64,000 nucleotides of DNA from Lentisphaerae bacterium WC36 (GCA_020683205.1 CP085689.1:2722230-2786229); one strand, 5' to 3'; counted from the first letter of the stretch, positions 46,903 through 55,907 are shown. Notes: generated by a model from the letters alone, not told the origin. Translations and numbers: made by a program.

Positions 46903-47220
46903 CACTCTAATAAACAGCATCACCATCATTGTAAATACACCTAAAATTGTTACCAATTTAAGTGCATTAAAAAAGTAAGAAAGAAGCTTAACTTCAGTGT
47001 CCCAAACCGTATGAAGATGCATAAAAATTCCAACTAACAGAATCATCACTCCACACAAAACTGCATTTGTATCTCTTAAAATAAGCCTATTACCACGCCC
47101 ATATAGAGTTATTTGAGGGTACACAAAAAGATAAATGCCATACCATGTCATAGCGCCAGGCAACAAAACTCCTCCCAGGACTTTTTCCAGCAAAATCCCT
47201 CTTGTAACTTTATTGATCAT
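46891..47220 (-). CDS. Small membrane protein
   Basis: A 109-residue protein with three hydrophobic segments (about 18-34, 48-66, 85-107) separated by short charged turns (YGRGNRLILRDTN). No family recognised. Overlaps the 3' end of the convergent membrane gene by 12 bases. It lies just downstream of a small lipoprotein gene. Confidence 0.65.
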   Translation of the reverse strand: MINKVTRGILLEKVLGGVLLPGAMTWYGIYLFVYPQITLYGRGNRLILRDTNAVLCGVMILLVGIFMHLHTVWDTEVKLLSYFFNALKLVTILGVFTMMVMLFIRVLFL

Positions 47221-47272
47221 GTTAAATTTTCCTTCACATTACATTTAATAAAATCTATTCCGCTTGAATAAT

Positions 47273-47437
47273 TTAACGATTATAAGTTGGAAACGTCTGC
47301 CACTCTGGATTACCACGCTCAATATTATTATTAACTTTTACCCCATCTTGGTCTAAAGAAACACAACCTAAGCTGAAAAACGCTATTACCACAAAAGTTA
47401 ATACTAAAGTACCTTTCAAGATTGTAATTAAATTCAT
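47273..47437 (-). CDS. Small lipoprotein
   Basis: A 54-residue lipoprotein: signal peptide with lipobox FSLGC (Cys at residue 25), then a short Asp/Asn-rich mature peptide ending WQTFPTYNR. The start is strongly supported by AAGGAG 6-7 bases before the ATG. Too short for most gene callers. It is followed 52 bases later by the small membrane protein gene. Function unknown. Confidence 0.7.
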   Translation of the reverse strand: MNLITILKGTLVLTFVVIAFFSLGCVSLDQDGVKVNNNIERGNPEWQTFPTYNR

Positions 47438-47499
47438 ATCTTTCTCCTTATTCAGATTTATTATAAAAATACCCTAAACTCTTGTTATTTAGATTTACT

Positions 47500-47534
47500 A
47501 AAAAAAGAGTACTGTTCGCAAAGAAACAATACTC
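47500..47534 (-). terminator. Terminator after glnN
   Basis: GAGTA-C-TGTT (47507-47516) pairs with AACA-A-TACTC (47525-47534), one mismatch in a 10-base stem. The minus strand continues into a T run. It follows the glnN stop by 37 bases. Confidence 0.8.
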
Positions 47535-47571
47535 CTTTTATCATTTATAGTCAACTAAATTTAAAAATATT

Positions 47572-49695
47572 TTAGTAAACAAATAATAGCTCATTATATT
47601 TTGGTAATGGCCAAATTTCATCATCAATACATAACTCTAAACAATCAACTGTAGCACGCAGTTCTTGCATTGCATCCAAAATTGTTAAACTTTCTTTTGT
47701 CTCTAAAGCTTGACGTAAAGATTCAATATTGGTACTTAATTTTTCTGTTGAATTTTCAATCTTTTCAACTAAGCCTGTCACAGTTTTTAAGGCACATCCT
47801 TTTGATGTTAAGCTGTATAACTTTTCTAACTGGTTTAATGCCGCAAACAGAATTGAAGATTCAGCCATTTCTAAAGCAACTCCGCCTTCAATGGCAACCA
47901 CTTGGTCATAAACATCTAAGTAAACATCATGACGACACTCTAATTCAGTTTTTGTCATAACATTATACTTCTCGAATAATTTAACAGCCTTCTCAGCAAT
48001 CAATGTTTTAATAGCTTCTGGAGTTTTTACCAAATTAGGTAAACCACGACGAGCTGCTTCTTCTACCCACTCTTGAGTATAATTATCACCATTAAAGATA
48101 ATGCGCTTATGACCTTTAATAACTTTACCTAAAACAGTCTCAAAGCCTTCTTCAAATTTATCCGCGGGTAATGCTTCAAGGTCAGTACAAATTTCATCAA
48201 GTGCTTCTGCAACAATTGTATTAAGAATAATATTCGCATTAGCACAAGACTGTTCTGCTCCAACAGCACGGAATTCGAATTTATTACCTGTAAATGCAAA
48301 TGGACTTGTACGGTTACGATCAGAATTATCTAAAGATAACTGGGGTAATGTTTCAGTACCAATGTGCATCTTCTTAGCAGCGTCCAGTGATTCTTTAACA
48401 CCATTTTCTAATTGATCAACAATCGCAGTTAGCTCTTCACCCAAGTACATACTAATAATTGCTGGAGGAGCTTCATGTCCACCTAGGCGGTGATCATTAC
48501 CTGCTGATGCAGATGTAGAACGTAATAGATCAGCATGAGTATCAACAGCTTTAATAACTGCACATAATGTTGCTAAAAACATTTTATTTTCACGAGGATT
48601 TTTACCAGGTTTTAACATATTAATTCCTGGACCATTTAACGACCAGTTGTTATGTTTTCCAGAGCCATTAACGCCAGCAAACGGTTTTTCATGCATTAAA
48701 CATTCAAAGCCGAACTGATCAGCAACATCACGCAACACTTCCATAATTAGCATATTATGATCAACTGCTAAATTTAATGTTTCAAACTGTGCTGCTAATT
48801 CAAATTGCGCAGGAGATACTTCGTTATGACGTGTTTTAGCAGGAATTCCAAGTTTCCATAATTGATGATCAACAGCAGTCATGAAATCTAATACGCGACG
48901 CTTAATAGAACCGAAATAGTGGTCGCTAAGCTGTTGATGTTTTTGAGGCATATTACCAAATAATGTGCGTCCTGTTTGCACTAAGTCTGGGCGGCATGAT
49001 GCCAACTTCTTATCAACCAAAAAATACTCTTGCTCTGCACCCAATGTTGGAATAATACGTTCTTCTAACTCAATACCTAATAAATTTAACAAACGTCCAG
49101 CTTGAACAGAAACAGCGTCAATTGAACGAAGTAATGGAGTTTTTTTATCCAAGGCTTCACCAGTATATGAACAGAAAACTGTCGGAATGCATAATGTTGC
49201 TCCATTGCTATTGCGTTTAATAAATGCTGGACTTGTAGGATCCCAAGCTGTATAGCCACGAGCTTCAAATGTTGCACGAAGTCCACCTGATGGGAAACTT
49301 GACGCATCTGGTTCACCTTTAATTAAATTAGATCCAGAAAAATCCATCACAACTCCACCAACATTATCTGGCTCAATAAATGAGTCATGTTTTTCAGCAG
49401 TAGTACTTGTTAGTGGCTGGAACCAGTGTGAATAGTGACTTGCACCTTTGTTAATAGCCCAACGCTTCATTGCATTTGCCACGCTATCAGCAATTGTTGA
49501 ATCTAATGTAGATCCCTTTTTGATTGTAGCTAATAATTTTTTATAAACATCACGAGGTAAAAACTCGCGCATTGTTTTTAAATTAAAAACGTCTTCGCCA
49601 TAAAATTCGCTAATTGATTTTTCAAACCCTTCACTACTACATACATCTCCAGCGGCAATCTCAGCAATAGCATTTTTTCTAACAGAAATAGTCAT
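47572..49695 (-). CDS. glnN: Glutamine synthetase type III
   Basis: GSIII makes glutamine from glutamate, ammonia and ATP. The 707-residue length and domain order are those of GlnN, common in Bacteroidota, cyanobacteria and anaerobes, rather than the short GlnA. Recognisable blocks: GLRATFEARGYTAWDPTSPAFI, LGAEQEYFLVD (metal-binding Glu pair), RHNEVSPAQFE (HNEVSPxQFE), GVNGSGKHNNWS, SAGNDHRLGGHEAPPAI and the DRNRTSPFAFTGNKFEFRAVG substrate block. AAAGG lies before the ATG. Regulation may involve the palindrome in its leader. Confidence 0.96.
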   Translation of the reverse strand: MTISVRKNAIAEIAAGDVCSSEGFEKSISEFYGEDVFNLKTMREFLPRDVYKKLLATIKKGSTLDSTIADSVANAMKRWAINKGASHYSHWFQPLTSTTAEKHDSFIEPDNVGGVVMDFSGSNLIKGEPDASSFPSGGLRATFEARGYTAWDPTSPAFIKRNSNGATLCIPTVFCSYTGEALDKKTPLLRSIDAVSVQAGRLLNLLGIELEERIIPTLGAEQEYFLVDKKLASCRPDLVQTGRTLFGNMPQKHQQLSDHYFGSIKRRVLDFMTAVDHQLWKLGIPAKTRHNEVSPAQFELAAQFETLNLAVDHNMLIMEVLRDVADQFGFECLMHEKPFAGVNGSGKHNNWSLNGPGINMLKPGKNPRENKMFLATLCAVIKAVDTHADLLRSTSASAGNDHRLGGHEAPPAIISMYLGEELTAIVDQLENGVKESLDAAKKMHIGTETLPQLSLDNSDRNRTSPFAFTGNKFEFRAVGAEQSCANANIILNTIVAEALDEICTDLEALPADKFEEGFETVLGKVIKGHKRIIFNGDNYTQEWVEEAARRGLPNLVKTPEAIKTLIAEKAVKLFEKYNVMTKTELECRHDVYLDVYDQVVAIEGGVALEMAESSILFAALNQLEKLYSLTSKGCALKTVTGLVEKIENSTEKLSTNIESLRQALETKESLTILDAMQELRATVDCLELCIDDEIWPLPKYNELLFVY

Positions 49696-49711
49696 AAATC
49701 ACTACCTTTCT

Positions 49712-49729
49712 TTTTAAATGAACATTTAA
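49712..49729. promoter_or_regulatory. Palindrome in the glnN leader
   Basis: TTTAAATG-AA-CATTTAAA, arms of 8 bases (49712-49719 and 49722-49729), just upstream of the glnN ribosome-binding site. It could be an operator or a leader hairpin; no factor can be named. Confidence 0.35.
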
Positions 49730-49903
49730 ATATTCTTTTTTTATCTTTTTTTGTGGAATTTAACATTTATTTAAATATTATTGCATTTTGTCAATAGCAT
49801 ATTTCTTGTAAATGCGTTCATTCCGTTGTTCTTAAACACCCCTATAAACTCTTTTATAAGAATCGTTTTTTATATTCAAAACCTTTTAAATTAAACTATT
49901 TAG

Positions 49904-49963
49904 TGTTAGAAAACAAGTTAATTTTGCAAATTAAAACCAAAAAAATATCCTTTTTTTCTAACA
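49904..49963. promoter_or_regulatory. Spaced inverted repeat in the glnN / EIIA divergent region
   Basis: TGTTAGAAAA (49904-49913) recurs inverted as TTTTCTAACA (49954-49963), 40 bases apart. The 551-base gap between the divergent glnN and HTH-EIIA genes also holds ATTGG/CCAAT (50134-50150) and a possible plus-strand promoter TTTACA-N16-TAATAT (49995-50022); nothing else is supported there. Confidence 0.4.
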
Positions 49964-50246
49964 TTGATTCAATGTGACAATTTTGTTATCAACTTTTACA
50001 TTTTATGACATTTTTGTAATATTATTTTATTAAATTTTTGGACAAAAGTTGCATTTTAAATATTCAAAAAAGAAAAAAAATTTCACTTTTTTGCAGACAT
50101 ATTTTCACAAAAGAGTTACAGTTTAGTAATATAATTGGCAATTTTCCAATAAAAAGCTGATTATTAGCTTGATTTTTCAAAATAAGCGCCTAAAATGACA
50201 TTAAATGCGAAATATTCAAAAATATTCAAATAAAAGGAACCTTATT

Positions 50247-50906
50247 ATGGAATTTCCAGAAATTATGACAATCGAAGAAGTTGCGAAATATTTAAGACTA
50301 TCAGAAAGAAAAGTTTATGAGTTAGCCCAAAAAGGTGATATCCCTTGTGGGAAAGTGGGTACTTCATGGAGATTTAAAAAATCTGAACTAAAAAATTATA
50401 TTGATAATCAATTGGGGGCAAATAAATCAAGTCAAGGGACACTACAACCAAACTTCACACCATTGCCATTGAGCAATGTTTTAACTCCAGAACGAGTTGT
50501 GATTAAAAATAAAGCAACCAAAAATGAAATTCTAAATGAATTAATTGATATTTTAAGCGAAACTGACGAAATAACTTCAAAACAAAAATTAGCAGAAGGC
50601 ATTTATCACCGCGAACAATTAATGAGTACTGGAATCGGAATGAGCATTGCAATTCCCCATGTGCGTTTGGATTCCGTAAAAGATGTGGTTGTGGCTGCAG
50701 CAATAGTAAAAGATGGAATCGAAGATTATGAATCTATTGATGGAGAATTAGTAAAAATAGTTTTTATGATTGTTGCACGTACAGACCAACATGCACAACA
50801 CATAAAATTATTATCACAAATAAGTTCTTCATTAAAAGAGCAAACTACTCGAGATACAATTATTGATTCAAGCAATGTTGAAGAATTTTTTAAAATTATT
50901 AGTTAG
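50247..50906 (+). CDS. Excisionase-type HTH fused to PTS EIIA (PtsN-like)
   Basis: A 219-residue protein with an N-terminal HTH_17 (excisionase/MerR-like) DNA-binding domain (about 5-55; TIEEVAKYLRLSERKVYELAQKGDIP then WRFKKSELKNYI) and a C-terminal fructose/nitrogen-type EIIA domain (about 75-219; MSTGIGMSIAIPHVRL, with the phospho-acceptor His). I start at the ATG at 50247, 8 bases after AAAGGAA. The next gene, 14 bases on, is a Kef-like antiporter. EIIA(Ntr) proteins regulate K+ transport, so this one may control the antiporter directly or its expression (inference). Confidence 0.9.
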   Translation: MEFPEIMTIEEVAKYLRLSERKVYELAQKGDIPCGKVGTSWRFKKSELKNYIDNQLGANKSSQGTLQPNFTPLPLSNVLTPERVVIKNKATKNEILNELIDILSETDEITSKQKLAEGIYHREQLMSTGIGMSIAIPHVRLDSVKDVVVAAAIVKDGIEDYESIDGELVKIVFMIVARTDQHAQHIKLLSQISSSLKEQTTRDTIIDSSNVEEFFKIIS

Positions 50907-50920
50907 GAGGAAAACCAACA

Positions 50921-52747
50921 ATGTTTGGAACATTAGAAAATCTATTTTGCCAATTTGCAACTGTTATTTCAAAGGTTGAAGGATCTAAAACTTTAATGCA
51001 AGAAGTTATCAGTAACAATATTTTATTTATTTTAGGAATTGGTGTATTTGGAGGTCTTCTTGGAGCATGGATTTTCCAAAAAATTAAATTCCCTCAAGTA
51101 GTGGGTTATATTGTAATCGGTTTAGTTTTAGGTGTAAGTGGTTTTAAATTAATTACCGCTGATGACATCAAAAATCTAGGTTTATTTAATAACTTCGCTT
51201 TGGGAATTATTGGCTTTTTGGTTGGAGGAGAATTGCAACTTGCGACCTTTAAAAAGTACGGCAAACAATTTATGGCAATATTGCTTTGTGAAGGAGTTTT
51301 AGCTTTTTTATTAGTTGGAGGCGCAACATTTTGTGTCGTATACTTAATGATGGGCAAAATTTTTATTTCATTAGCCGTCGGCATTGTTTTTGGAGCAATA
51401 GCATCTGCGACTGACCCAGCCTCAACAATTGATGTTTTATGGGAAAACCGTGCAAAGGGAGTGATGACAACTGCAATTATTGCTATTGTTGCCCTAGATG
51501 ATGCCTTAGCAATGACATTATATGGCTTAGGGACAGCAATCGCAAAACTTTTAGCTGAAATTGATCCAGGAGCAGCAAAAGCTACAACTGAAGCAATTGC
51601 AAATGGAGCCACTGCAGTAACAACTAGTAGCGCATCATCATCGTTAACGGCTGCTGCTCTAAATATTGCAATACACCTATTTGGTGGACTAATTATTGGA
51701 ACTATATTTGGACTTGTTATTGTATTATTTATGAAATTTTTCAAAGGCGCAGATAAACATGTTGCAATAGCGGTCGGTTTATTATTATTAATTATATATT
51801 TAACAATTCGATTTGACATGGATGTTATTTTAGCTGCAATGATGGCTAGCTTTATGGTAACTAATTTAGCACCACGTCGCAGTGAAGAATTATTTAAACT
51901 CATGCGTAGTTTTTCAATTCCAATTTATGTGATATTCTTTGTATTAGTTGGCGCACGTTTATCATTTGGTGCGATGCCTGGCTGGTTATGGTGGGTTGTT
52001 ATTCTTTACGTAATTTGCCGTACAGCAGGGAAAATGGTTGGGGCTTATATTGGAGCGCGCATGACTGGCAGCGAGCCGAGCGTACGTCGTTATTTAGGGA
52101 TGGGACTTTTTGCCCAAGGTGGCGTGGCAATTGGTTTATCAATTGTAGCTGCTCATAAACTTGGCGATGTAAGAGTTCATGAAGGGTTACTACTTTCAGA
52201 CATGGTGATTTATACAGTTACAGCAACAACATTATTGGTGCAGTTAATTGGACCTCCAATGGTAAAATTAGCAGTAAAACTAGCGAAAGAAGATAACCGC
52301 AATATCACTGAAGAAGATATCATTGCGACATTACAAGTTCCTGACGTAATTACCAGCGATGTACAGCTAATTAATGAGGGGGCATCTGTACGAATGGCAG
52401 TGGATATTTTCACTCGTAACGATTATTTCATATATCCTGTTGTAAACCGTAACAACAAAGTTATTGGACTATTAACATTTGACTCTTTAAAAGATGTTTT
52501 AGGAAACCAAGACAGTTGGGATTGGTTATTAGTAAATGACATAATGCAACCTGTTTTAGATGAATGTGAGTTAAGTGAATCTTTGCAAGAGGTTTACGAT
52601 AGAATGATTTCTTTAAAAATTGACCAAATGCCTGTTGTAAAAGATTACGAAAGCGCTGAGCCTGCGGGAATCATCGATATGCGTTCAATTAAAGCAAAAG
52701 TAAATGCTGAATTAATCGCCCGTCAAACTCAAGCTCATGTGGCGTAA
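50921..52747 (+). CDS. CPA2-type cation:proton antiporter with CBS pair
   Basis: A 608-residue inner-membrane antiporter. About twelve hydrophobic segments occupy residues 25-450, with the FPQVVGYIVIGLVLGVSG start of the core, a GELQLATFKK segment, ASATDPASTIDVL and IVALDDALAM (the ion-site Asp region). A C-terminal CBS pair spans about 475-600 (VRMAVDIFTRNDYFIYPVVNRNNKVIGLLTF and LQEVYDRMISLKIDQMPVV), a nucleotide-sensing module. Ion unknown (K+ or Na+). Expressed with the EIIA protein; GGAGG precedes the ATG. Confidence 0.9.
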   Translation: MFGTLENLFCQFATVISKVEGSKTLMQEVISNNILFILGIGVFGGLLGAWIFQKIKFPQVVGYIVIGLVLGVSGFKLITADDIKNLGLFNNFALGIIGFLVGGELQLATFKKYGKQFMAILLCEGVLAFLLVGGATFCVVYLMMGKIFISLAVGIVFGAIASATDPASTIDVLWENRAKGVMTTAIIAIVALDDALAMTLYGLGTAIAKLLAEIDPGAAKATTEAIANGATAVTTSSASSSLTAAALNIAIHLFGGLIIGTIFGLVIVLFMKFFKGADKHVAIAVGLLLLIIYLTIRFDMDVILAAMMASFMVTNLAPRRSEELFKLMRSFSIPIYVIFFVLVGARLSFGAMPGWLWWVVILYVICRTAGKMVGAYIGARMTGSEPSVRRYLGMGLFAQGGVAIGLSIVAAHKLGDVRVHEGLLLSDMVIYTVTATTLLVQLIGPPMVKLAVKLAKEDNRNITEEDIIATLQVPDVITSDVQLINEGASVRMAVDIFTRNDYFIYPVVNRNNKVIGLLTFDSLKDVLGNQDSWDWLLVNDIMQPVLDECELSESLQEVYDRMISLKIDQMPVVKDYESAEPAGIIDMRSIKAKVNAELIARQTQAHVA

Positions 52748-53021
52748 GAACCAAAAATAGAAAAAGTAACAAGCTTTTAATAATATTAAGGGTATTTCTA
52801 AAAATTGATTTTGAAGAAAATTCAAATATTTTTATTTTGTAAAAGAATATTTTTAAAGAATTGTGTAGCAATAAACTACATGAATTTTATAAAACCATTA
52901 GATTAATTGAAAAGAATTAATTTTTATCAAATATTCTATTTTTAGAAGAATCCCTAAGTTGTAGAAAAATTTTAAAGCTAATTTTGACCCTAAGAGCAAT
53001 AATTTTATTCTATAACGCTTC

Positions 53022-53063
53022 AAGTACTCCAACTGTAAAAAAACAGTTGGAGTACTTTTTTTC
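53022..53063 (+). terminator. Strong terminator in the gene-poor island
   Basis: AAGTACTCCAACTGT (53022-53036) pairs perfectly over 15 bases with ACAGTTGGAGTACTT (53043-53057), followed by a T run. It is 274 bases after the antiporter stop. Bases 52748-53021 are AT-rich with no gene I can support; the hairpin may end the antiporter transcript or a short RNA. Confidence 0.9.
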
Positions 53064-53147
53064 TTCACTTTAATTAATAAAAAATAGCTCAAGACTATGC
53101 TAATTTTTAAACTGAGTAATATTTTTGTTAATAACAGAGGAAAAAAC

Positions 53148-53243
53148 TTGACTTTATGTCAAAAGCAGTTAATCTTAGTAATATCTTTTTTTATGTTCTA
53201 CCCCTCCCCTCCTTTTGCCCCCGTTTAACGGGGGTTTTTTTAT
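53148..53243 (+). ncRNA. Candidate C-rich small RNA
   Basis: A promoter-like TTGACT (53148) is followed by a pyrimidine-rich stretch with CCCCTCCCCTCC (53201-53212) and then a strong intrinsic terminator. C-rich, SD-complementary stretches before a terminator are typical of regulatory sRNAs that block ribosome binding. The -10 element is not clear and no homologue is recognised, so this is tentative. Confidence 0.3.
53218..53243 (+). terminator. Intrinsic terminator
   Basis: CCCCCG (53218-53223), loop TTTAA, CGGGGG (53229-53234), then a T-rich run. Strong, G+C-rich stem in an AT-rich setting. Confidence 0.88.
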
Positions 53244-53317
53244 TTTAAACTCAATATTGTATTTAACATGTTATTTATTATTACTGTTTTTAATTATAAA
53301 ATTATTGAAGAAATAAT

Positions 53318-54353
53318 TTATTTTGCTCTTGATAAACAGTTTCAGCGATATAGTAAGCAGTCACAACAAATCTCTTCATAATAACATAAAATATCAGTTG
53401 GAGTTGTAGGGTCTCCAGATAAGGCATCATTACTATATCAGTACAAATTATAACAGCAGTTAACATTAAAACATTAAGAACATTCACCTTCAGTACAATC
53501 TGTCTTTCTAGCTAATTATTTTATATTTCTTATTTTTGGTGGATTTTCAAAAGTCCCTAACACAAATTTACTTCGTGCATTATCACAAGCAATTAGTTCG
53601 CATCGATAAATTTTCTATGAAACGCTTACAGCTATATTGTTAATTCTAAACGAACATCCTCCCGACAAATTTTTAGTGATGGCATTAATTTTATCATCAA
53701 ATGACAAAATATTAATTGATTATTACGCATTTTTTTAATATAAAATTTTGTAATAAGGTCATAATCATGAGCTAATTTAATAAATAACGCCTTTGGCCAA
53801 TATGCATCATAATCAAAACTTAATGAAATATTTTTGATGTTATACTTTTCATTTAATAATCAAACACTTTCTGCTAAATTTTTCAAATTATTTGGTTCGA
53901 CTACCATAATAATATTTTTGATTTATTCTTGATATTTTGAGCTTTTTACTGCGAATTGAAAACTACCATGCCCATCAGCCATTTTGTGCATTTTATTGTG
54001 TGAAGATTCAATTCCATCAACTGAAAATGCGGTCAAAACATTATGTTTCACTAAAAATTCTGTAATTTGATCGCTTAAAACTTTATCATTGGTTGTTAAG
54101 GTAAAAGCACATGTTTCACTTGACTTTCTACTAATTTTTTGGCATAAAATTTCCTTTTTTCAACAATTCAAACTAAAGGAGAACCTCGCCTCACAAAAAA
54201 ACTAAATCAATTTAACCAAAATCTTTGCCTCGTTCAAAAATATAATCAATAGCTTGGCAAATATTGTCTTCAGAAATTGATTCAATACGGCTACCTCCAG
54301 CATAACAGCATATTGCATTTATGTGTTAGGCATATTGTCGCATCTAATATCAT
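53318..54353 (-). pseudogene. Decayed radical SAM/SPASM peptide maturase
   Basis: Translating the minus strand in shifting frames reconstructs one protein of about 345 codons. It opens at ATG 54353 with LDATICLTHKCNM, then, after a small deletion, CCYAGGS: a broken CxxxCxxC SAM motif. Next come EDNICQAIDYIFERGKDFG, then a GGEP-like site damaged by stops and a frameshift, then FTLTTNDKVLSDQITEFL and FSVDGIESSHNKMH. Further on come ISLSFDYDAYW, INNIAVSVS, and a Cys-rich SPASM end (TDCTEGECS, NVNCCYNLY, SGDPTTP). These are the landmarks of SPASM-type peptide maturases. At least five stops or frameshifts make it non-functional. Confidence 0.8.
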
Positions 54354-54356
54354 TTG

Positions 54357-54700
54357 TTATTCATTTTTTGGCTGGATTTTTATTTTGCCTGTTAAACGAG
54401 GTTGCTCCGAATTTTCCTTCTATTTGTATTTTTTATTTTAATAATTTGGCCGTGGCTCTTCTAAAAAATGTTAAGTTTTATCTTGTTCTTTTTTACTGGA
54501 ATCTACATTAGTAACATCACTGCCAAGAAGTTGTTTTTGTGAATCTTGAATTAGTTGTGGTTGCGGGGGAAATTTCTCCCACTAAACGTGTTTGTGTACC
54601 TTCTGTACATAAAGGTAAACTCATTGCGCCTACCACTCCAGCAACCATTACGGAATATTTGAAATTACGTTTTTTATGTGATTGTAATTCTTTATTTTAC
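54357..54700 (-). pseudogene. Decayed small secreted ORF, possible precursor peptide
   Basis: A minus-strand remnant just before the maturase. GGAG is at about 54702-54705 but the start codon is lost. The first part reads KKRNFKYSVMVAGVVGAMSLPLC, a signal-like hydrophobic segment, then TRLVGEI; after a one-base slip it continues PPQPQLIQDSQKQLL and ends PRLTGKIKIQPKNE. Stops at CAA-to-TAA-like positions and one frameshift interrupt it. Two similar R-L-x-G-x-I elements recur. Its stop is 3 bases before the maturase ATG, so the two were one operon; a RiPP-precursor role is inferred. Confidence 0.5.
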
Positions 54701-54749
54701 TCTCCTTTTTGCTAAAAAACACTATTCGTAAATATATATAAATAGTGAA

Positions 54750-54778
54750 TTGACTTTTTCCTTTGAGTAATGTAAAAT
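54750..54778 (+). promoter_or_regulatory. Promoter of the ADP-ribosyltransferase-like gene
   Basis: TTGACT (54750-54755), 17-base spacer, TAAAAT (54773-54778): a very good sigma-70 type promoter 71 bases before the start. CACTATT/AATAGTG (54720-54726 and 54741-54747) form an inverted repeat directly upstream of the -35, and ATATATATAAAT occurs on both sides of the promoter, possible operator elements. Confidence 0.65.
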
Positions 54779-54849
54779 CATTTTATATATATAAATCAAA
54801 AAGTAAGCTTCAAATTTTTGTAATTTAGTCATATTAAGAGGATTTCTTT

Positions 54850-55905
54850 ATGCATAACGAAGTAATGAAACGAGCTATGAATCGCTTTTTGGAAGGAGCT
54901 TTAGCGGTTTGTGGAAGCCATCGAGGACAACAGAAAAAAAGCTTAATACGTGAAGTTAACAATGACGTGAAAAAAACTGGTAGTGGCTTTCGCGAAAAAC
55001 CATTCGACGAACCAAATGCCCGCGAACTATTTCGTAATTTTGTATGGGCAGCATCACGTCATCGTAATACTGGATTCATTTTTGGAGGTACATTTAGAGA
55101 CTCTATTACCAAAACGATGCGCTATGTTGTTACTAAAATTAATGATGTTGAATATGCAGAGTTAAAAGAATTTTTATTTCCAGACATCCCTCTCGTTACT
55201 AACGAATTTTTACGTACCAAATATAATATTTATGAAGATAAGAAAAAAAGTGAACCATTACCTAAGGTAACCGTAACGCCTAAAACATATGTCTCTCGCA
55301 CAAGTCCTTTAGAAGAATCTTATGCTCCCGATTTACCTTCAACTATTAATATAGTTGAAGGTATTGAGGTTGAACGTGTCCGTAGTAATCGTATTCTTTA
55401 TCGTGGAGATACTCGTTCTCCAAAAGAACTATTCCTCGCAGGAGGATTTGAACCAAATATTCTTTTAAGTGCTGATCGTAATAATGAACGTATTTTACAA
55501 GAATTAGCACGCCATTTTCCAGCTCGAATATCATTCACCGAGGAGTTTGAGGTCGCTGAACGGTATATGGTTAGAGCGGCAACTCGTCAGCTACAAGCAA
55601 AATCATATATCTATAGTGTCAACGTTAAGAATATGGAGTTGATAAATCTTAATGAAAACCTTCGCACAGGAAAACTTGGTAGAACGTTACAAATGACTCC
55701 TGAACAACGTACAGCATATTCGGAGCGCTGGGTTAATGAGCGGCTTATTATTGGAAATCGCGTTCCTTGGACAGCAATTACCAATGTTCTGGAATATTCA
55801 CGTAACGATAGTCGTCACCATGAAGAGTTTTATGACTGCCAAGCATATGATTTTAAGCGTGAATACCGACATGAATATTTACGTCGTTATTTTAAGTTAG
55901 GTTAA
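54850..55905 (+). CDS. Putative ADP-ribosyltransferase (enterotoxin-A/pierisin-like)
   Basis: A 351-residue cytoplasmic protein with no signal peptide. The C-terminal half looks like an R-S-E class mono-ADP-ribosyltransferase. Arg185 sits in ILYRGDTRSPKEL followed by GGFEP (198-202), the typical Y-R-x-D-x-R-x-P...GGF block. Ser228-Phe-Thr230 in RISFTEEF stands for the STS strand, and Glu297 in NERLIIGNRVPW stands for the catalytic Glu before an I/V-P block. Only one Glu of the ExE pair is present. The N-terminal 150 residues are unknown. Good promoter and ribosome-binding site; no antitoxin or immunity gene is obvious. Could be an effector or a regulatory enzyme. Confidence 0.6.
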   Translation: MHNEVMKRAMNRFLEGALAVCGSHRGQQKKSLIREVNNDVKKTGSGFREKPFDEPNARELFRNFVWAASRHRNTGFIFGGTFRDSITKTMRYVVTKINDVEYAELKEFLFPDIPLVTNEFLRTKYNIYEDKKKSEPLPKVTVTPKTYVSRTSPLEESYAPDLPSTINIVEGIEVERVRSNRILYRGDTRSPKELFLAGGFEPNILLSADRNNERILQELARHFPARISFTEEFEVAERYMVRAATRQLQAKSYIYSVNVKNMELINLNENLRTGKLGRTLQMTPEQRTAYSERWVNERLIIGNRVPWTAITNVLEYSRNDSRHHEEFYDCQAYDFKREYRHEYLRRYFKLG

Positions 55906-55907
55906 AT

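Noticed and set aside
53302-53487. Minus-strand 61-residue frame as a real gene
   Set aside because: It is one shifted frame of the decayed SPASM domain; the neighbouring frame has the Cys-rich SPASM pattern.
54323-54511. Plus-strand hydrophobic 62-residue frame
   Set aside because: Antisense to the decayed precursor and maturase start, with no ribosome-binding site.
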